The notes under the pieces were generated by a model. It ran no database searches, was not told the DNA's origin, and worked only from the letters and a program-made list of their open reading frames with translations. Made by a program: the position numbers and the translations under genes. A stretch of DNA of 64,000 nt from Oscillospiraceae bacterium (GTDB lineage: Bacteria > Bacillota > Clostridia > Oscillospirales > Oscillospiraceae), in assembly GCA_018385135.1 (NCBI GenBank), contig JAHAWY010000006.1, forward strand, positions 1 to 64,000, written 5' to 3'. Numbering within the stretch: the first letter of the stretch is position 1; each line of letters opens with the position of its first letter. Below are positions 22,896 through 31,832 of this stretch, in pieces.

Positions 22896-24202
22896 ATTCT
22901 ATCCTCCTTGACATATTTTTCTACGATGTCAAGAGCTCTGGCCGAGATCTCGGCATTTTTATTTCGTTTTCCCTTAATTCTCTTTTCAAGCGGATCAATG
23001 ATGCCGAAGTTGATATTCATCGGCTGGAAGTGCCCTACTGTCGCCTCGGACACATACAGTGCCAGTGCGCCGATGGCGGTGCTGCGCGGAAAATCAAGCG
23101 GCGGTCTGCCGTTTATTCTTGCTGCCGCTTCAAGCGCCGCCAGCATTCCCGACGCGCAGGATTCCACATAGCCCTCAACGCCCGTCATTTGACCGGCAAA
23201 GCTTATGCGCGGCTCGCTTTTCAGGCGGTAATACCTGTCCAGCAGCTTTGGCGAGTTGAGGTAGGTGTTGCGGTGCATAACACCGTATCGGACAAACTCG
23301 GCGTTTTTAAGCGCCGGTATCATTGAAAAAACGCGCTTTTGCTCGCCGAAGCTAAGGTGGGTCTGAAAGCCGACGATGTTGTATATCGTGCCAACCGCGT
23401 TATCTCTGCGAAGCTGGACAACGGCATAGTTTTCTCTGCCGTTTCTCGGGTCTACCAGACCCACGGGCTTTAGTGGTCCAAAGCGCAGAGTATCCTCACC
23501 GCGGCGTGCCATGACCTCTACCGGCATACAGCCTTCAAAAACACCGCCGTCGTCAAAGCCGTGTACCGGCGCTTCCTTGGCAGTGCAAAGCTCCCTCCAG
23601 AAAGCAAGGTACTCCTCGCGGTTCATGGGGCAGTTGATGTAATCCGCTGTTCCCTTGTCGTAGCGCGAGGCATAAAAAGCGCTGTCCATATCAATGCTCT
23701 CAAGCGTAACGATGGGGGCGGCGGCGTCATAAAAGCTCAAATACTCCGTGTTGCCGCATTTCTCCGCAATAGCCTGTGCTAACGCATCACTTGTCAGCGG
23801 ACCGGACGCCACTATGACCTCGCCCTCCGGTATTTCAAGTGCTTCTTCGGAAACAAGCTCCACATTCGGCAGGCTCTTTATCCGCTGCGTAACCATGCGC
23901 GAGAAGCCCTCCCTGTCAACCGCGAGAGCGCCGCCCGCGGCAACTCGCGTTGCGTCGGCACATTCCATGATTAGCGAGCCTAAAACACGAAGCTCCTGCT
24001 TTAAAAGCCCCACGGCGTTTGTAAGCTCATCACTTCGCAGAGAGTTTGAGCAGACCAGCTCCGCAAAGGTTTCCTGATGGTGGGCGGGCGTCATTTTTTC
24101 CGGCTTCATTTCTATAAGACGCACGGGGATGCCGCGCTTTGATAGCTGCCACACCGCCTCGCTTCCCGCAAGACCCGCGCCGATTACCGTTACCTTTTCC
24201 AA
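22892..24202 (-). CDS. trmFO: tRNA (uracil-54-C5)-methyltransferase, folate-dependent (TrmFO)
   Basis: This 436-residue flavoenzyme makes ribothymidine at position 54 of tRNA using methylene-tetrahydrofolate and FADH2. It shows the FAD-binding VIGAGLAGSEAVWQL at the N-terminus and the family motif ELVCSNSLRSDELTNAVG near residue 48. Near the C-terminus are GQMTGVEGYVES and GHFQPMNINFG. The start is TTG with AAGGAG seven bases upstream inside the end of topA. Two bases separate the topA stop and this start, consistent with coupled translation. Confidence 0.95.
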   Translation of the reverse strand: MEKVTVIGAGLAGSEAVWQLSKRGIPVRLIEMKPEKMTPAHHQETFAELVCSNSLRSDELTNAVGLLKQELRVLGSLIMECADATRVAAGGALAVDREGFSRMVTQRIKSLPNVELVSEEALEIPEGEVIVASGPLTSDALAQAIAEKCGNTEYLSFYDAAAPIVTLESIDMDSAFYASRYDKGTADYINCPMNREEYLAFWRELCTAKEAPVHGFDDGGVFEGCMPVEVMARRGEDTLRFGPLKPVGLVDPRNGRENYAVVQLRRDNAVGTIYNIVGFQTHLSFGEQKRVFSMIPALKNAEFVRYGVMHRNTYLNSPKLLDRYYRLKSEPRISFAGQMTGVEGYVESCASGMLAALEAAARINGRPPLDFPRSTAIGALALYVSEATVGHFQPMNINFGIIDPLEKRIKGKRNKNAEISARALDIVEKYVKEDRI

Positions 24203-24203
24203 A

Positions 24204-26534
24204 TTATGACTCCTTTGCAGGCTTCTTTTCGCTCTTTGCCTTGGCAGCGTTCTTCTTTTCGGCAGGCTTTTTTGCGCCGGACTTAGCCGCGGGCTTGGCG
24301 GCGGTTTTTTTGGCGGCAGGCTTTGCCGTCTGTGTTTTTTTAGCCGCTTTTTTCTCCGCCGGCTCAGTCTCGGGAGCTACGCCATCGGCTCCCGCCTCGG
24401 TGCTTTCACCGGCAGCGGTCTTTTTTCGGTAGCCGCGCTTATCCTCGGGCAAGAAGGCGGAGCATTTTTCATTCTCGCAGAAGGGTGTTTTGCGTCCTCT
24501 GCCGGAGAGCTTAAACATGGTTTTGCCGCATTCGGGGCAAACGTCCTTAACAGGCACATCCCAAGTCATAAAGCCGCATTCGGCGCCGCGCTCGCAAGCA
24601 TAGTAGGTGTAACCCTTTTTGGAGGTGCGCTTTAGCATACGGCTGCCGCACTTGGGACATTTGCCGGGCATTTCGATAACGATAGGCTTTGTGAAATCAC
24701 ATTCGGGATAGCCGGGGCAAGCCAAAAAGCGTCCAAAGCGTCCCGATTTAATTACCATCTGTTTTCCGCATTTGTCGCAGTATTCGTCTGAAAGCTCAAC
24801 AGGTATTTTGACGTGCTGTCCCTCAAGCGCCTTCTCGGCAGCCTGAAGCTCGGCGTCAAAGTCGCCGTAAAACTCCTTCAAAACATCCTTCCAGTAGCGC
24901 TTGCCCTCCTCAACGCTGTCGAGCGTGTCCTCCATTCGGGCGGTAAACTTCATATCGGCAATATCCGGGAAGCGCTCTATCATAAGCTCCGTAACAACCT
25001 CGCCGAGCACGGTGGGCTTGAGGTATTTGCCCTCTTTGACCACATATTCGCGCGCGGTTATCGTGCTGATGGTCGGCGCGTAGGTGCTTGGACGTCCTAT
25101 GCCCTTTTCCTCCATCGCGCGTATGAGCGTTGCCTCTGTATAACGGGAGGGCGGCTGAGTAAACTGCTGCTCCCTGTCACATTTTTGAAGCTTGACCTTC
25201 TCTCCCTCGGAAAGGTCAGGCAGTGGCTTCTGGCGCTCGGCAGTCTCCTCGTCCTTGCTTTCCTCGTAAACGGCGGTGTAGCCGGCAAACTTTATTTCAG
25301 AGTGGTTAGCGCGGAAAAGATAGCCCGCTGAAACCGCGTCGATAGAAACGCTGTCATAAACTGCGTTTGCCATCTGGCAGGCTGTGAAGCGCCCCCAGAT
25401 AAGGCGATAGAGCCTGTACTGGTCTGGGGAAAGGTCTTTTTTTATAGACTCCGGTGTAAGGAAAATGTTGCTGGGGCGAATCGCCTCATGCGCGTCCTGC
25501 GCCCCCGCCTTTGTTTTGAAAACGCGGGGCTTACCGGGGTAGTATTCTTCACCGTAGCGGCTTGTTATGAAGCTTTGCGCAGCGGCGGTCGCGTCGTCCG
25601 AAAGGCGCAAAGAGTCCGTTCTCATGTAGGTGATAAGACCAACTGTTCCCTCGCCGGATATGTCCACGCCCTCGTAAAGCTGCTGGGCAACAGACATCGT
25701 ACGGCGCGGGGTCATGCCCAGGCGGCGCGACGCCTCCTGCTGAAGCGTGGAGGTAATGAACGGAGGCGCGGGAGAGCGCTGCTTTTCTCCGCGCTTAACG
25801 GTCTTGATGTAAAACTCGTTCTCGGAGATGGCGCGAACCACCTTTTCGACTTCCTGCTCGCTGTGAAGCTCAAGCTTTTTCTCCTCAGTGCCGTGAAAAC
25901 GGGCAACGAAGCTGCCCTTCTTCTCGGTTCGGTCGAGTGTAGCATCCAAAAGCCAGTATTCCTCGGGCGTGAACGCCTTGATCTCGTTTTCGCGCTCAAC
26001 TACCATGCGCGTTGCAACAGACTGCACGCGACCTGCGGACAGACCTCTGCGCACCTTGCGCCAGAGCAGGGGGCTGAGCTTATAGCCAACAATGCGGTCA
26101 AGGATACGGCGCGCCTGCTGCGCATCTACCAGATCCATGTCTATATCGCGCGGGGCGGCAATGCTGTCGTTGACCACCTTTTTTGTTATTTCGTTAAAGG
26201 TGACGCGCTTGGTTTTTTCATCGGGCAGCTCAAGCATTTCCTTTAAATGCCATGAAATCGCCTCTCCCTCACGGTCCGGGTCGGTTGCGAGAAAGACGGT
26301 ATCCGCGTCTTTTGCACGCTTGCGCAGATCCTCTATAACATCCTCGCGTCCCTTAACGGGCTGATAGTCAGGCTCAAAGTCGTTTTCTATGTCAACACCC
26401 AGCGTGCTTTTCGGAAGGTCACGCAGATGTCCCATAGATGCGACAACATGGTAGTTTGTGCCTAAATATTTTTCAATAGTTCTCGCCTTTGCAGGCGACT
26501 CAACAATGACCAGATCCGATTTTGATTTAGCCAT
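24204..26534 (-). CDS. topA: DNA topoisomerase I
   Basis: This 776-residue type IA topoisomerase relaxes negative supercoils. The Toprim domain reads VIVESPAKARTIEKYLG and LATDPDREGEAISWHL; the catalytic tyrosine lies in GLITYMRTDS near residue 300. Three C4 zinc ribbons follow at about 580-700 (CDKCGKQM, CPKCGSRM, CPECGKTM). From about 725 the protein ends in a lysine- and alanine-rich low-complexity tail, longer than many Firmicutes TopA, likely a non-specific DNA-binding extension as in mycobacterial TopA. The ATG at 26534 is preferred over one four codons upstream because GAGG is correctly spaced. Confidence 0.95.
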   Translation of the reverse strand: MAKSKSDLVIVESPAKARTIEKYLGTNYHVVASMGHLRDLPKSTLGVDIENDFEPDYQPVKGREDVIEDLRKRAKDADTVFLATDPDREGEAISWHLKEMLELPDEKTKRVTFNEITKKVVNDSIAAPRDIDMDLVDAQQARRILDRIVGYKLSPLLWRKVRRGLSAGRVQSVATRMVVERENEIKAFTPEEYWLLDATLDRTEKKGSFVARFHGTEEKKLELHSEQEVEKVVRAISENEFYIKTVKRGEKQRSPAPPFITSTLQQEASRRLGMTPRRTMSVAQQLYEGVDISGEGTVGLITYMRTDSLRLSDDATAAAQSFITSRYGEEYYPGKPRVFKTKAGAQDAHEAIRPSNIFLTPESIKKDLSPDQYRLYRLIWGRFTACQMANAVYDSVSIDAVSAGYLFRANHSEIKFAGYTAVYEESKDEETAERQKPLPDLSEGEKVKLQKCDREQQFTQPPSRYTEATLIRAMEEKGIGRPSTYAPTISTITAREYVVKEGKYLKPTVLGEVVTELMIERFPDIADMKFTARMEDTLDSVEEGKRYWKDVLKEFYGDFDAELQAAEKALEGQHVKIPVELSDEYCDKCGKQMVIKSGRFGRFLACPGYPECDFTKPIVIEMPGKCPKCGSRMLKRTSKKGYTYYACERGAECGFMTWDVPVKDVCPECGKTMFKLSGRGRKTPFCENEKCSAFLPEDKRGYRKKTAAGESTEAGADGVAPETEPAEKKAAKKTQTAKPAAKKTAAKPAAKSGAKKPAEKKNAAKAKSEKKPAKES

Positions 26535-26551
26535 ATTCGTCCTCACTTTAG

Positions 26552-27829
26552 TTATTTTCTTATGTTGAGCGAAAATCTCTTTCCGCTTTCGGCGGAAACA
26601 AATCCCTTGATTTGCAAAATAGTAAGCTCAGACAGAACCGCCGATGCGGGAAGCCCCGTTGCGTCAATGATGTCGTCAACGTGCTTGCTCGCTTCGTCCA
26701 TCGCGGAAATGATTTTTAGCTGCGGCTCGGTAAGAGTCTGTAATTGTTCACGCAAATCACTATATTCCCGCGGGTTTTTATTGTCAATCCTTTTTCTGTC
26801 TGTCTTGACGCGGAGCTTTGCAAAGCCGCGCCCTGTTTCGAGAGGGCGCTCGTGCCGGCTTTCGCGCTGCGGGTGGGTCGGCGTTTCCCGCTCTCCCTTG
26901 TCCATGCTCTCAACGGCGGCGGCACGCGCGGCGTCAGGCTTTGAAAGTCTTGCCGGAAAGCGATGCTCATATTCCTCCAGCACGTCCCAGCCGCGCGTTA
27001 CGAGCGTTGCGCCCTCGCGGATAAGCTTGTTTGTGCCGAAAGAGTTTGGCGCGTCTGCATTTCCCGGTACGGCAAAGACCTCCCTGCCCTGCTCAAGCGC
27101 CATTGCCGCAGTTATCATAGCGCCGCTGCGCTCGGGCGCTTCAACTATGACAGCTCCCACCGAAAGCCCGCTCATTATGCGGTTTCGTTCGGGAAAGTGA
27201 TGCGAGGCGCCGGGCGTTCCCTGCGGATATTCGCTAACAAGTGCGCCAACGGCGGCGACATCGCTGAAAAGCTCAGTGTTCCATGCAGGAAACACCTCGT
27301 CTATCGCACAGCCGAGAACGCCAATGCAGCTTCCTCCCGCAAGAAGCGCACCCTTTGCCGCCGCGCTGTCCGCTCCCGCGGCAAGCCCCGTCACTACAAG
27401 ACCTCCGCCGAGCGTTATTTCCGCAGCGAGCTTTTGCGCCATTTTAAGCCCATAGGGGCTGCATTTTCTCGTTCCCACAATGGCTACCGCCGCCTGCTCG
27501 TCCATCGCCGGCAGCCGCCCCTTTACATAAAGCACAACGGGTGGGTCATATATGCTTTTGAGCCGCTTGGGATAGGCGGCATCCTGTAAGGTCAGGATGC
27601 TTATACCCTCCTCATGGCATTTTTCCAAAATGAGGTTGGCGCGCGAAAGGCTTTTATCGAGAAGTATGCCCCTTTCTCGTTCGCTCAAACGGCAGCGCTC
27701 CAAAAGCTGGTTTTCATCGGCGTGGTAGAGCAGTTCCGGCTCGCCGAAGATGTTTAAAAGCTCAAAGCGGGTCTTGGGCGAAAGCTCCGTCAGCGCCGAG
27801 AGCCACACCCAGTATTTCAGCGTTGACAT
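26552..27829 (-). CDS. dprA: DNA processing protein DprA/Smf
   Basis: This 425-residue Rossmann-fold protein loads RecA on incoming single-stranded DNA during transformation. The core shows VAIVGTRKCSPYG, TGLAAGADSAAAKGAL, SEYPQG and HHFPERNRIMSGLS. A C-terminal winged helix spans about 355-425. Between them (about 300-350) is a charged linker rich in E, R and H. AGGAG lies 9 bases before the ATG. It sits between trmH and topA in an order common in Firmicutes, where the gene is kept even in organisms not known to be competent. Confidence 0.93.
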   Translation of the reverse strand: MSTLKYWVWLSALTELSPKTRFELLNIFGEPELLYHADENQLLERCRLSERERGILLDKSLSRANLILEKCHEEGISILTLQDAAYPKRLKSIYDPPVVLYVKGRLPAMDEQAAVAIVGTRKCSPYGLKMAQKLAAEITLGGGLVVTGLAAGADSAAAKGALLAGGSCIGVLGCAIDEVFPAWNTELFSDVAAVGALVSEYPQGTPGASHHFPERNRIMSGLSVGAVIVEAPERSGAMITAAMALEQGREVFAVPGNADAPNSFGTNKLIREGATLVTRGWDVLEEYEHRFPARLSKPDAARAAAVESMDKGERETPTHPQRESRHERPLETGRGFAKLRVKTDRKRIDNKNPREYSDLREQLQTLTEPQLKIISAMDEASKHVDDIIDATGLPASAVLSELTILQIKGFVSAESGKRFSLNIRK

Positions 27830-27841
27830 CTTTTCACACTC

Positions 27842-28597
27842 CTAGTCGTTTCTCCTCATTTCCCACATGATGACGGATGCGGCGACCGCCGCGTTCATCG
27901 ACTCGCAGTCGGCATTCATGGGTATGATGAGTCGACCGTCGCACATGGAAAGCAGCTTTTCCGACAGTCCCCTGCCCTCGCTGCCAACAGCCACCGCCGC
28001 ACCGCGAAGCTCCGTTTCTCGGATGTCCTTGGAGTCGGCTGAAAGCGCCGCGCCGTAAAGGCGCAGACCATTCCTTTTCAAAAGCCCGGGTAGCTGTTCC
28101 AAATCCAGCTCAATGACGCGCTGGCGGAAAATAGCGCCCATTGTTGCGCGGGCAGTCTTGGGGCTGAAAAGCTCCGCGCAGTCGCCCACGAGTATGACAG
28201 CGCCTGTATTCATGGCGTTCGCGGTTCGGATCACCGTTCCAACATTCCCCGGATCCTGAACGCTTTCCAATACTATCGCCGAGCTTATCCTTTCGCAGTC
28301 GTCCTGCCTTCGCGGAATGCGAAGCGAGAAAACCGGACCCTTGGAGCATTTAAGCGGCGAGACGCTTTGCATAACGTCCGCCGGACAGGAGTATTCCTCA
28401 ATGCCCTGCGGCAGGCTCATGGTTTTTTCGCCGCCCCAAAGCACACACAAGACCTCCGCCCTCCAGCTAAGCGCTTCGCGCAGAAGCTTTTCACCGTCGC
28501 AGACATATTCGCCGCATTCGCGGCGGTATGACGCGTCGTTGGCAAGCTTTTTCATATGAACCAAAATGCTGTTTTTACGCGAGCTGATATGCTCCAT
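27842..28597 (-). CDS. TrmH/SpoU family RNA 2'-O-methyltransferase
   Basis: This 251-residue protein has an N-terminal substrate-binding domain (EYVCDGEKLLREAL) and a C-terminal SPOUT knot with LESVQDPGNVGTVIRTA, VGSEGRGLS and IPMNADCESMNAAVAASV. That marks it as a ribose 2'-O-methyltransferase of the RlmB/TrmH/TsnR type acting on rRNA or tRNA; the exact target base cannot be read from sequence. The ATG at 28597 has GGGGAG five bases upstream; fifty further codons in frame lie in the leader and are not family-like. It is the first gene of the eight-gene operon. Confidence 0.9.
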   Translation of the reverse strand: MEHISSRKNSILVHMKKLANDASYRRECGEYVCDGEKLLREALSWRAEVLCVLWGGEKTMSLPQGIEEYSCPADVMQSVSPLKCSKGPVFSLRIPRRQDDCERISSAIVLESVQDPGNVGTVIRTANAMNTGAVILVGDCAELFSPKTARATMGAIFRQRVIELDLEQLPGLLKRNGLRLYGAALSADSKDIRETELRGAAVAVGSEGRGLSEKLLSMCDGRLIIPMNADCESMNAAVAASVIMWEMRRND

Positions 28598-28866
28598 GTC
28601 TACTCCCCTAAACAGGTTTTTTACGCAACAAGGCTGCGGCGTGGGACGATTCCGCCACGCCACAGCCATGATTTTTCTAACGCATCGAGAGGTTTCATCG
28701 TCGGGACGATTAGAAGCAAGTCCACATTTCTCTTCATATATCCACATATCCCTTCTCGAGGTACGACGCTGATTTTCCTTACGCCATGTAATTCCACTTT
28801 GTTCTCACTGCCGATGGCGCAAATCCGGCGAAAGGTGCTAAGCTAAGGTCAAAACGCAAATAGCTG
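28598..28866 (-). promoter_or_regulatory. Long structured leader of the trmH-topA-acpP operon
   Basis: About 270 untranslated bases lie between the predicted start and the trmH ATG. A GC-rich hairpin at 28631-28666 (GGCTG and GGCGTGG arms, one mismatch, 10-base loop) ends about 30 bases before the start codon. The nonamer AATCGTCCC occurs twice in the leader. I do not recognise a known riboswitch. On the minus strand the hairpin is not followed by a T-run. Confidence 0.4.
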
Positions 28867-28872
28867 TTTTTC

Positions 28873-28901
28873 ATTATATTCTAAAGTCATTACATTTTCA
28901 A
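28873..28901 (-). promoter_or_regulatory. Sigma-A promoter for the trmH operon
   Basis: TTGAAA (28896-28901), 17-base spacer, TATAAT (28873-28878) on the minus strand, start near 28866. The remaining bases up to 29083 hold no gene or clear signal apart from a 6-bp inverted repeat (CGGGCG/CGCCCG) near 28960-28995. Confidence 0.8.
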
Positions 28902-29083
28902 GTGTTCATCCTCAATTATAAATTATGAAAGCATTCTTTAAGTTATATTCGCCATATCGGGCGTGATGGGAAAATACCGAGACCGCCCGCCGAAGCTCAG
29001 TGCCGTTCCCTATAAGAACATCACTGCGTCATATTCAATGTATCCCTTCAGCCAAGCTTTCCGCTGCTAAACGCATGGCTTTT

Positions 29084-29590
29084 TTATTCTTCCCCTTTGA
29101 TGTATACATCTCCGGAGCTTGTGTCTATATAATACTTTCCCGTGCCGTCACCGCAGATATATCTGCCATTCTTGCCCGTGCAGGACAGCTCAGAATTGAA
29201 ATCTCCGCTTACGGTATCGTAGTTGAGTGAAAACCCGGCTTTTTCCGGCAAGCACAGTGTGACCGACCCCGCTGCGGCAGTACTTGATATGCAGAGTCGT
29301 GTCCTCCAGCCAGTAATGAACACTTATCTCGTTCGTCAGCATTTGCTTGGCTTCTTCCGAGAAGCTTAGGATATTCTCCTTATGGGAGGACACCGTGACG
29401 CTGCCGCCAAGCCAATCTATCTCTACCCTTTCTACCGTATCCGTAATGCTGCTCCACCAACCGTATAGCGCTCCATATTGTCATAGCAGAAAGGCGAAGG
29501 GCTGAACGACAGATTGAAAGAAAACTGACATCCACAAAGAAGTGTGGCGCTCAGTGCCATAATCAGCGTTAGTATGATTGCTTTTTTCAT
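29084..29590 (-). pseudogene. Broken lipoprotein gene, DUF4097-like
   Basis: The gene starts with a lipoprotein signal peptide (MKKAIILTLIMALSATLLCGC, lipobox cysteine near residue 21). Its reading frame then shifts near 29460, runs through VERVEIDWLGGSVTV, and returns to the first frame near 29276. There, removing one C would join LHIKYC directly to AAGSVTLCLPEKAG. The C-terminus ends DTSSGDVYIKGEE. Joined, the product would be about 168 residues and looks like the beta-solenoid DUF4097 adhesin-like family. The two indels compensate, so length is kept but the middle third is out of frame. It is either a true pseudogene or two base-calling errors. Confidence 0.6.
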
Positions 29591-29666
29591 AAGATCTTCT
29601 CCCTTTTGATATAGTTTCCCTTTCAAAGCGCAACACACCGCTCTTTATTCATCAGCAATAGCCCTT

Positions 29667-30026
29667 TTGATTAGTGCGGCATTTTCTATTGACTTCTCTA
29701 TTGTTGTTATTCTCATGCTCATTGTAATAGCACTTATAGTTGTCTTTTCAATTTTTACTTCTATGGAAGACTGTAAAATACAAGAGCAAAAACATCAGGA
29801 AGAGGACGCTTCCAAACAAGCATTTACTTATGCGCTGAAAACTCAGCTTGCACAAGTTCCTAATCATGTTGAGCTGCATGATTATTATGCGTGGACTACT
29901 GATTCAGATTTTTGTTGGTGCAATAAGGCGTGGCACGGAGTATGTACAGAACTGACAGTGAATAAAGCTTCTATTAGCGATATTAACTATCAGTGCTTTT
30001 ATTTCCAGAATGAGTACATCCGTTGA
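29667..30026 (+). CDS. Doubtful small membrane protein
   Basis: This 119-residue frame has one clear hydrophobic helix near its start (VVILMLIVIALIVVFSIF) and a soluble, cysteine- and tryptophan-containing remainder (DFCWCNKAWHGVC). No family is recognised. The start would be TTG at 29667 or ATG at 29715, and neither has a ribosome site. It lies in an AT-rich patch with decayed genes and overlaps the adhesin fragment on the other strand. It may be a remnant, a truncated gene, or chance. Confidence 0.3.
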   Translation: MISAAFSIDFSIVVILMLIVIALIVVFSIFTSMEDCKIQEQKHQEEDASKQAFTYALKTQLAQVPNHVELHDYYAWTTDSDFCWCNKAWHGVCTELTVNKASISDINYQCFYFQNEYIR

Positions 30027-30100
30027 TTTCCATTATTCCGCTATTGTATATGCCGCCACCAACACCAGAAGTATTATCAGTAAAAGAGGAATCATTTATC
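29983..30100 (-). pseudogene. Fragment of a beta-helix adhesin-like protein
   Basis: About 38 codons on the minus strand read INDSSFTDNTSGVGGGIYN followed by SGIMEINGCTHSGNKS. The GGGIYN-x-G and N-x-(A/T) pattern is typical of one coil of polymorphic-membrane-protein or Pmp-like right-handed beta-helix repeats, normally present in dozens of copies. Only one and a half coils remain, without start or anchor. Confidence 0.45.
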
Positions 30101-30204
30101 TGACAATAATTGTAGTCTTTTCTGCATTGCAGTTGGTAACATCCGTGTGAAAGTTGGAGCGGCTCAACTGAACAAACCCAATTAAGAATCAAATCATGTC
30201 CAAA

Positions 30205-30239
30205 CAAAAAAGAACGCTACCTCAACAGAAGTAGCGTTC
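30205..30239 (-). terminator. Terminator downstream of lysS
   Basis: GAACGCTAC/GTAGCGTTC (9 bp, 10-base loop) is followed by TTTTTT on the minus strand. It lies about 90 bases after the lysS stop. Confidence 0.8.
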
Positions 30240-30260
30240 AATATGTTGCATTACGTTATT

Positions 30261-30284
30261 TTTGGTAAACTATTTGGTAAACTT
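30261..30284. repeat. Tandem 12-base repeat next to lysS
   Basis: TTTGGTAAACTA is followed directly by TTTGGTAAACTT. On the plus strand it is in frame with a short run FGKLFGKLAALISENAHK and a stop, just before the lysS 3' end. Confidence 0.6.
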
Positions 30285-30326
30285 GCTGCTCTGATCTCTG
30301 AAAATGCCCATAAATAAGGGATTTTC

Positions 30327-31832
30327 TCAGTCCAGAGGCTTCATCGTGGGGAAAAGGATGACCTCTCTTATGGAATCGACTCCGCAAAGCATCATAACGC
30401 ATCTGTCAATGCCGATGCCAAGTCCGCCCGTGGGCGGCATACCAAATTCAAGGGCATTGACAAAGTCGTCATCCATCATGCCCGCCTCGTCGTCTCCCTT
30501 TGCGCGCAGCTCAACCTGCTTTTGGAAGCGCTGCCTCTGGTCGATGGGGTCATTAAGCTCGGAGAAGGCGTTGCCCATCTCGCTGTGGCAGATGAAAAGC
30601 TCAAAGCGCTCCGTAAGTCTGGGGTCTGTGGGAGAGCGCTTGGCAAGCGGAGAAACATCAACAGGGTGCATCGTGATAAAGGTGGGCTGGATGAGCTTTT
30701 CCTCCACCTTCTGGTCAAAGCACTCATAAAGGGCGTTGCCCCACGTTTTCTCCTTTTCCTTGGGTATCTCAACTCCTACGGACTTTGCAAGAGCGACCGC
30801 ATCCTCGTCGGAGCTGACGCTCATAAAGTCCACACCGAGATACTTTTTTACCGCCTCGTGCATGGGCAGGCGCTCCCAGCCCGGAGCAAGGGATATATCC
30901 TCGCCCTGCCAAGAAAGGTCGTATGTTCCGAGGATGTCCATGGCAGCGCTGGAAAGCAGTTCCTCGAACAAGTCCATCATATCGTTAAAGTCGGCATAGG
31001 ACTCATAAAGCTCAACCGTTGTAAACTCAGGGTTGTGCTTGGTGTCCATACCCTCGTTGCGGAAAATGCGTCCTATTTCATAGACGCGCTCGATGCCGCC
31101 GACGATAAGGCGCTTCAAGTGCAGCTCTGTGGCTATGCGCATATACATATCAATATTCAGAGCATTGTGGTGCGTGATAAAGGGGCGCGCCGAGGCGCCG
31201 CCCGATATGGTGTTGAGCACCGGTGTCTCAACCTCCATGTAGCCGCGCTTATCCAGAAAACTGCGTACATGGCGGATGAATTTGCTGCGAATCTCAAAGT
31301 TGCGGCGCACTTCGGGGTTTACTATAAGGTCAACATAGCGCTGACGGAAGCGTGTCTCTGTGTCGGTAAGACCGTGGAACTTCTCCGGCAGCGGCTGAAG
31401 CGACTTGCTCAGCAGCTTGACGGTTTTCGTATGCACGGAAATCTCGCCCTTGCGGGTGCGGAAAACGAAGCCCTCAACGCCGATGATATCGCCGATATCC
31501 CACTTTTTAAACTCGTTAAAAAGATCTTCGCCGAGGTCGTTAACGCGGACATAAAGCTGAATCCTGCCCTTGTCGTCCATAAGGTCGGCAAAAAACGCCT
31601 TGCCCATGTCTCTTTTGGACATCAGTCTGCCGCAGACGGAAACATCCTTTTCCTCCCACGCTTCAAAATTGTCCTTGATATCGGAGCTGTAGGCGGTGCG
31701 GACATATTTGGTTTCCGTAAAGGGGTCGCGTCCCTCCTGCTGAAGCTTGGCAAGCTTATCTCGGCGGATGCGAAGGATTTCGGAAAGCTCCTGCTCCTGG
31801 ACGGCTGCTTCATTCGTATTCTCTGCGCTCAT
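30327..31832 (-). CDS. lysS: Lysyl-tRNA synthetase, class II
   Basis: This 501-residue enzyme charges tRNA-Lys. It has an N-terminal OB-fold anticodon domain (about 65-150), then the class II core with motif 2 RIFRNEGMDTKHNPEFT near residue 265 and motif 3 GLGIGIDRCVMML near 475. Length is typical. Its ATG overlaps the greA stop by four bases (ATGA), a coupling seen in several Firmicutes. The first 20 residues are acidic and variable. Confidence 0.97.
   Translation of the reverse strand: MSAENTNEAAVQEQELSEILRIRRDKLAKLQQEGRDPFTETKYVRTAYSSDIKDNFEAWEEKDVSVCGRLMSKRDMGKAFFADLMDDKGRIQLYVRVNDLGEDLFNEFKKWDIGDIIGVEGFVFRTRKGEISVHTKTVKLLSKSLQPLPEKFHGLTDTETRFRQRYVDLIVNPEVRRNFEIRSKFIRHVRSFLDKRGYMEVETPVLNTISGGASARPFITHHNALNIDMYMRIATELHLKRLIVGGIERVYEIGRIFRNEGMDTKHNPEFTTVELYESYADFNDMMDLFEELLSSAAMDILGTYDLSWQGEDISLAPGWERLPMHEAVKKYLGVDFMSVSSDEDAVALAKSVGVEIPKEKEKTWGNALYECFDQKVEEKLIQPTFITMHPVDVSPLAKRSPTDPRLTERFELFICHSEMGNAFSELNDPIDQRQRFQKQVELRAKGDDEAGMMDDDFVNALEFGMPPTGGLGIGIDRCVMMLCGVDSIREVILFPTMKPLD

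Noticed and set aside
28598..28866. Known riboswitch in the trmH leader
   Set aside because: No conserved core of T-box, TPP, SAM, FMN, c-di-GMP or similar elements could be recognised.
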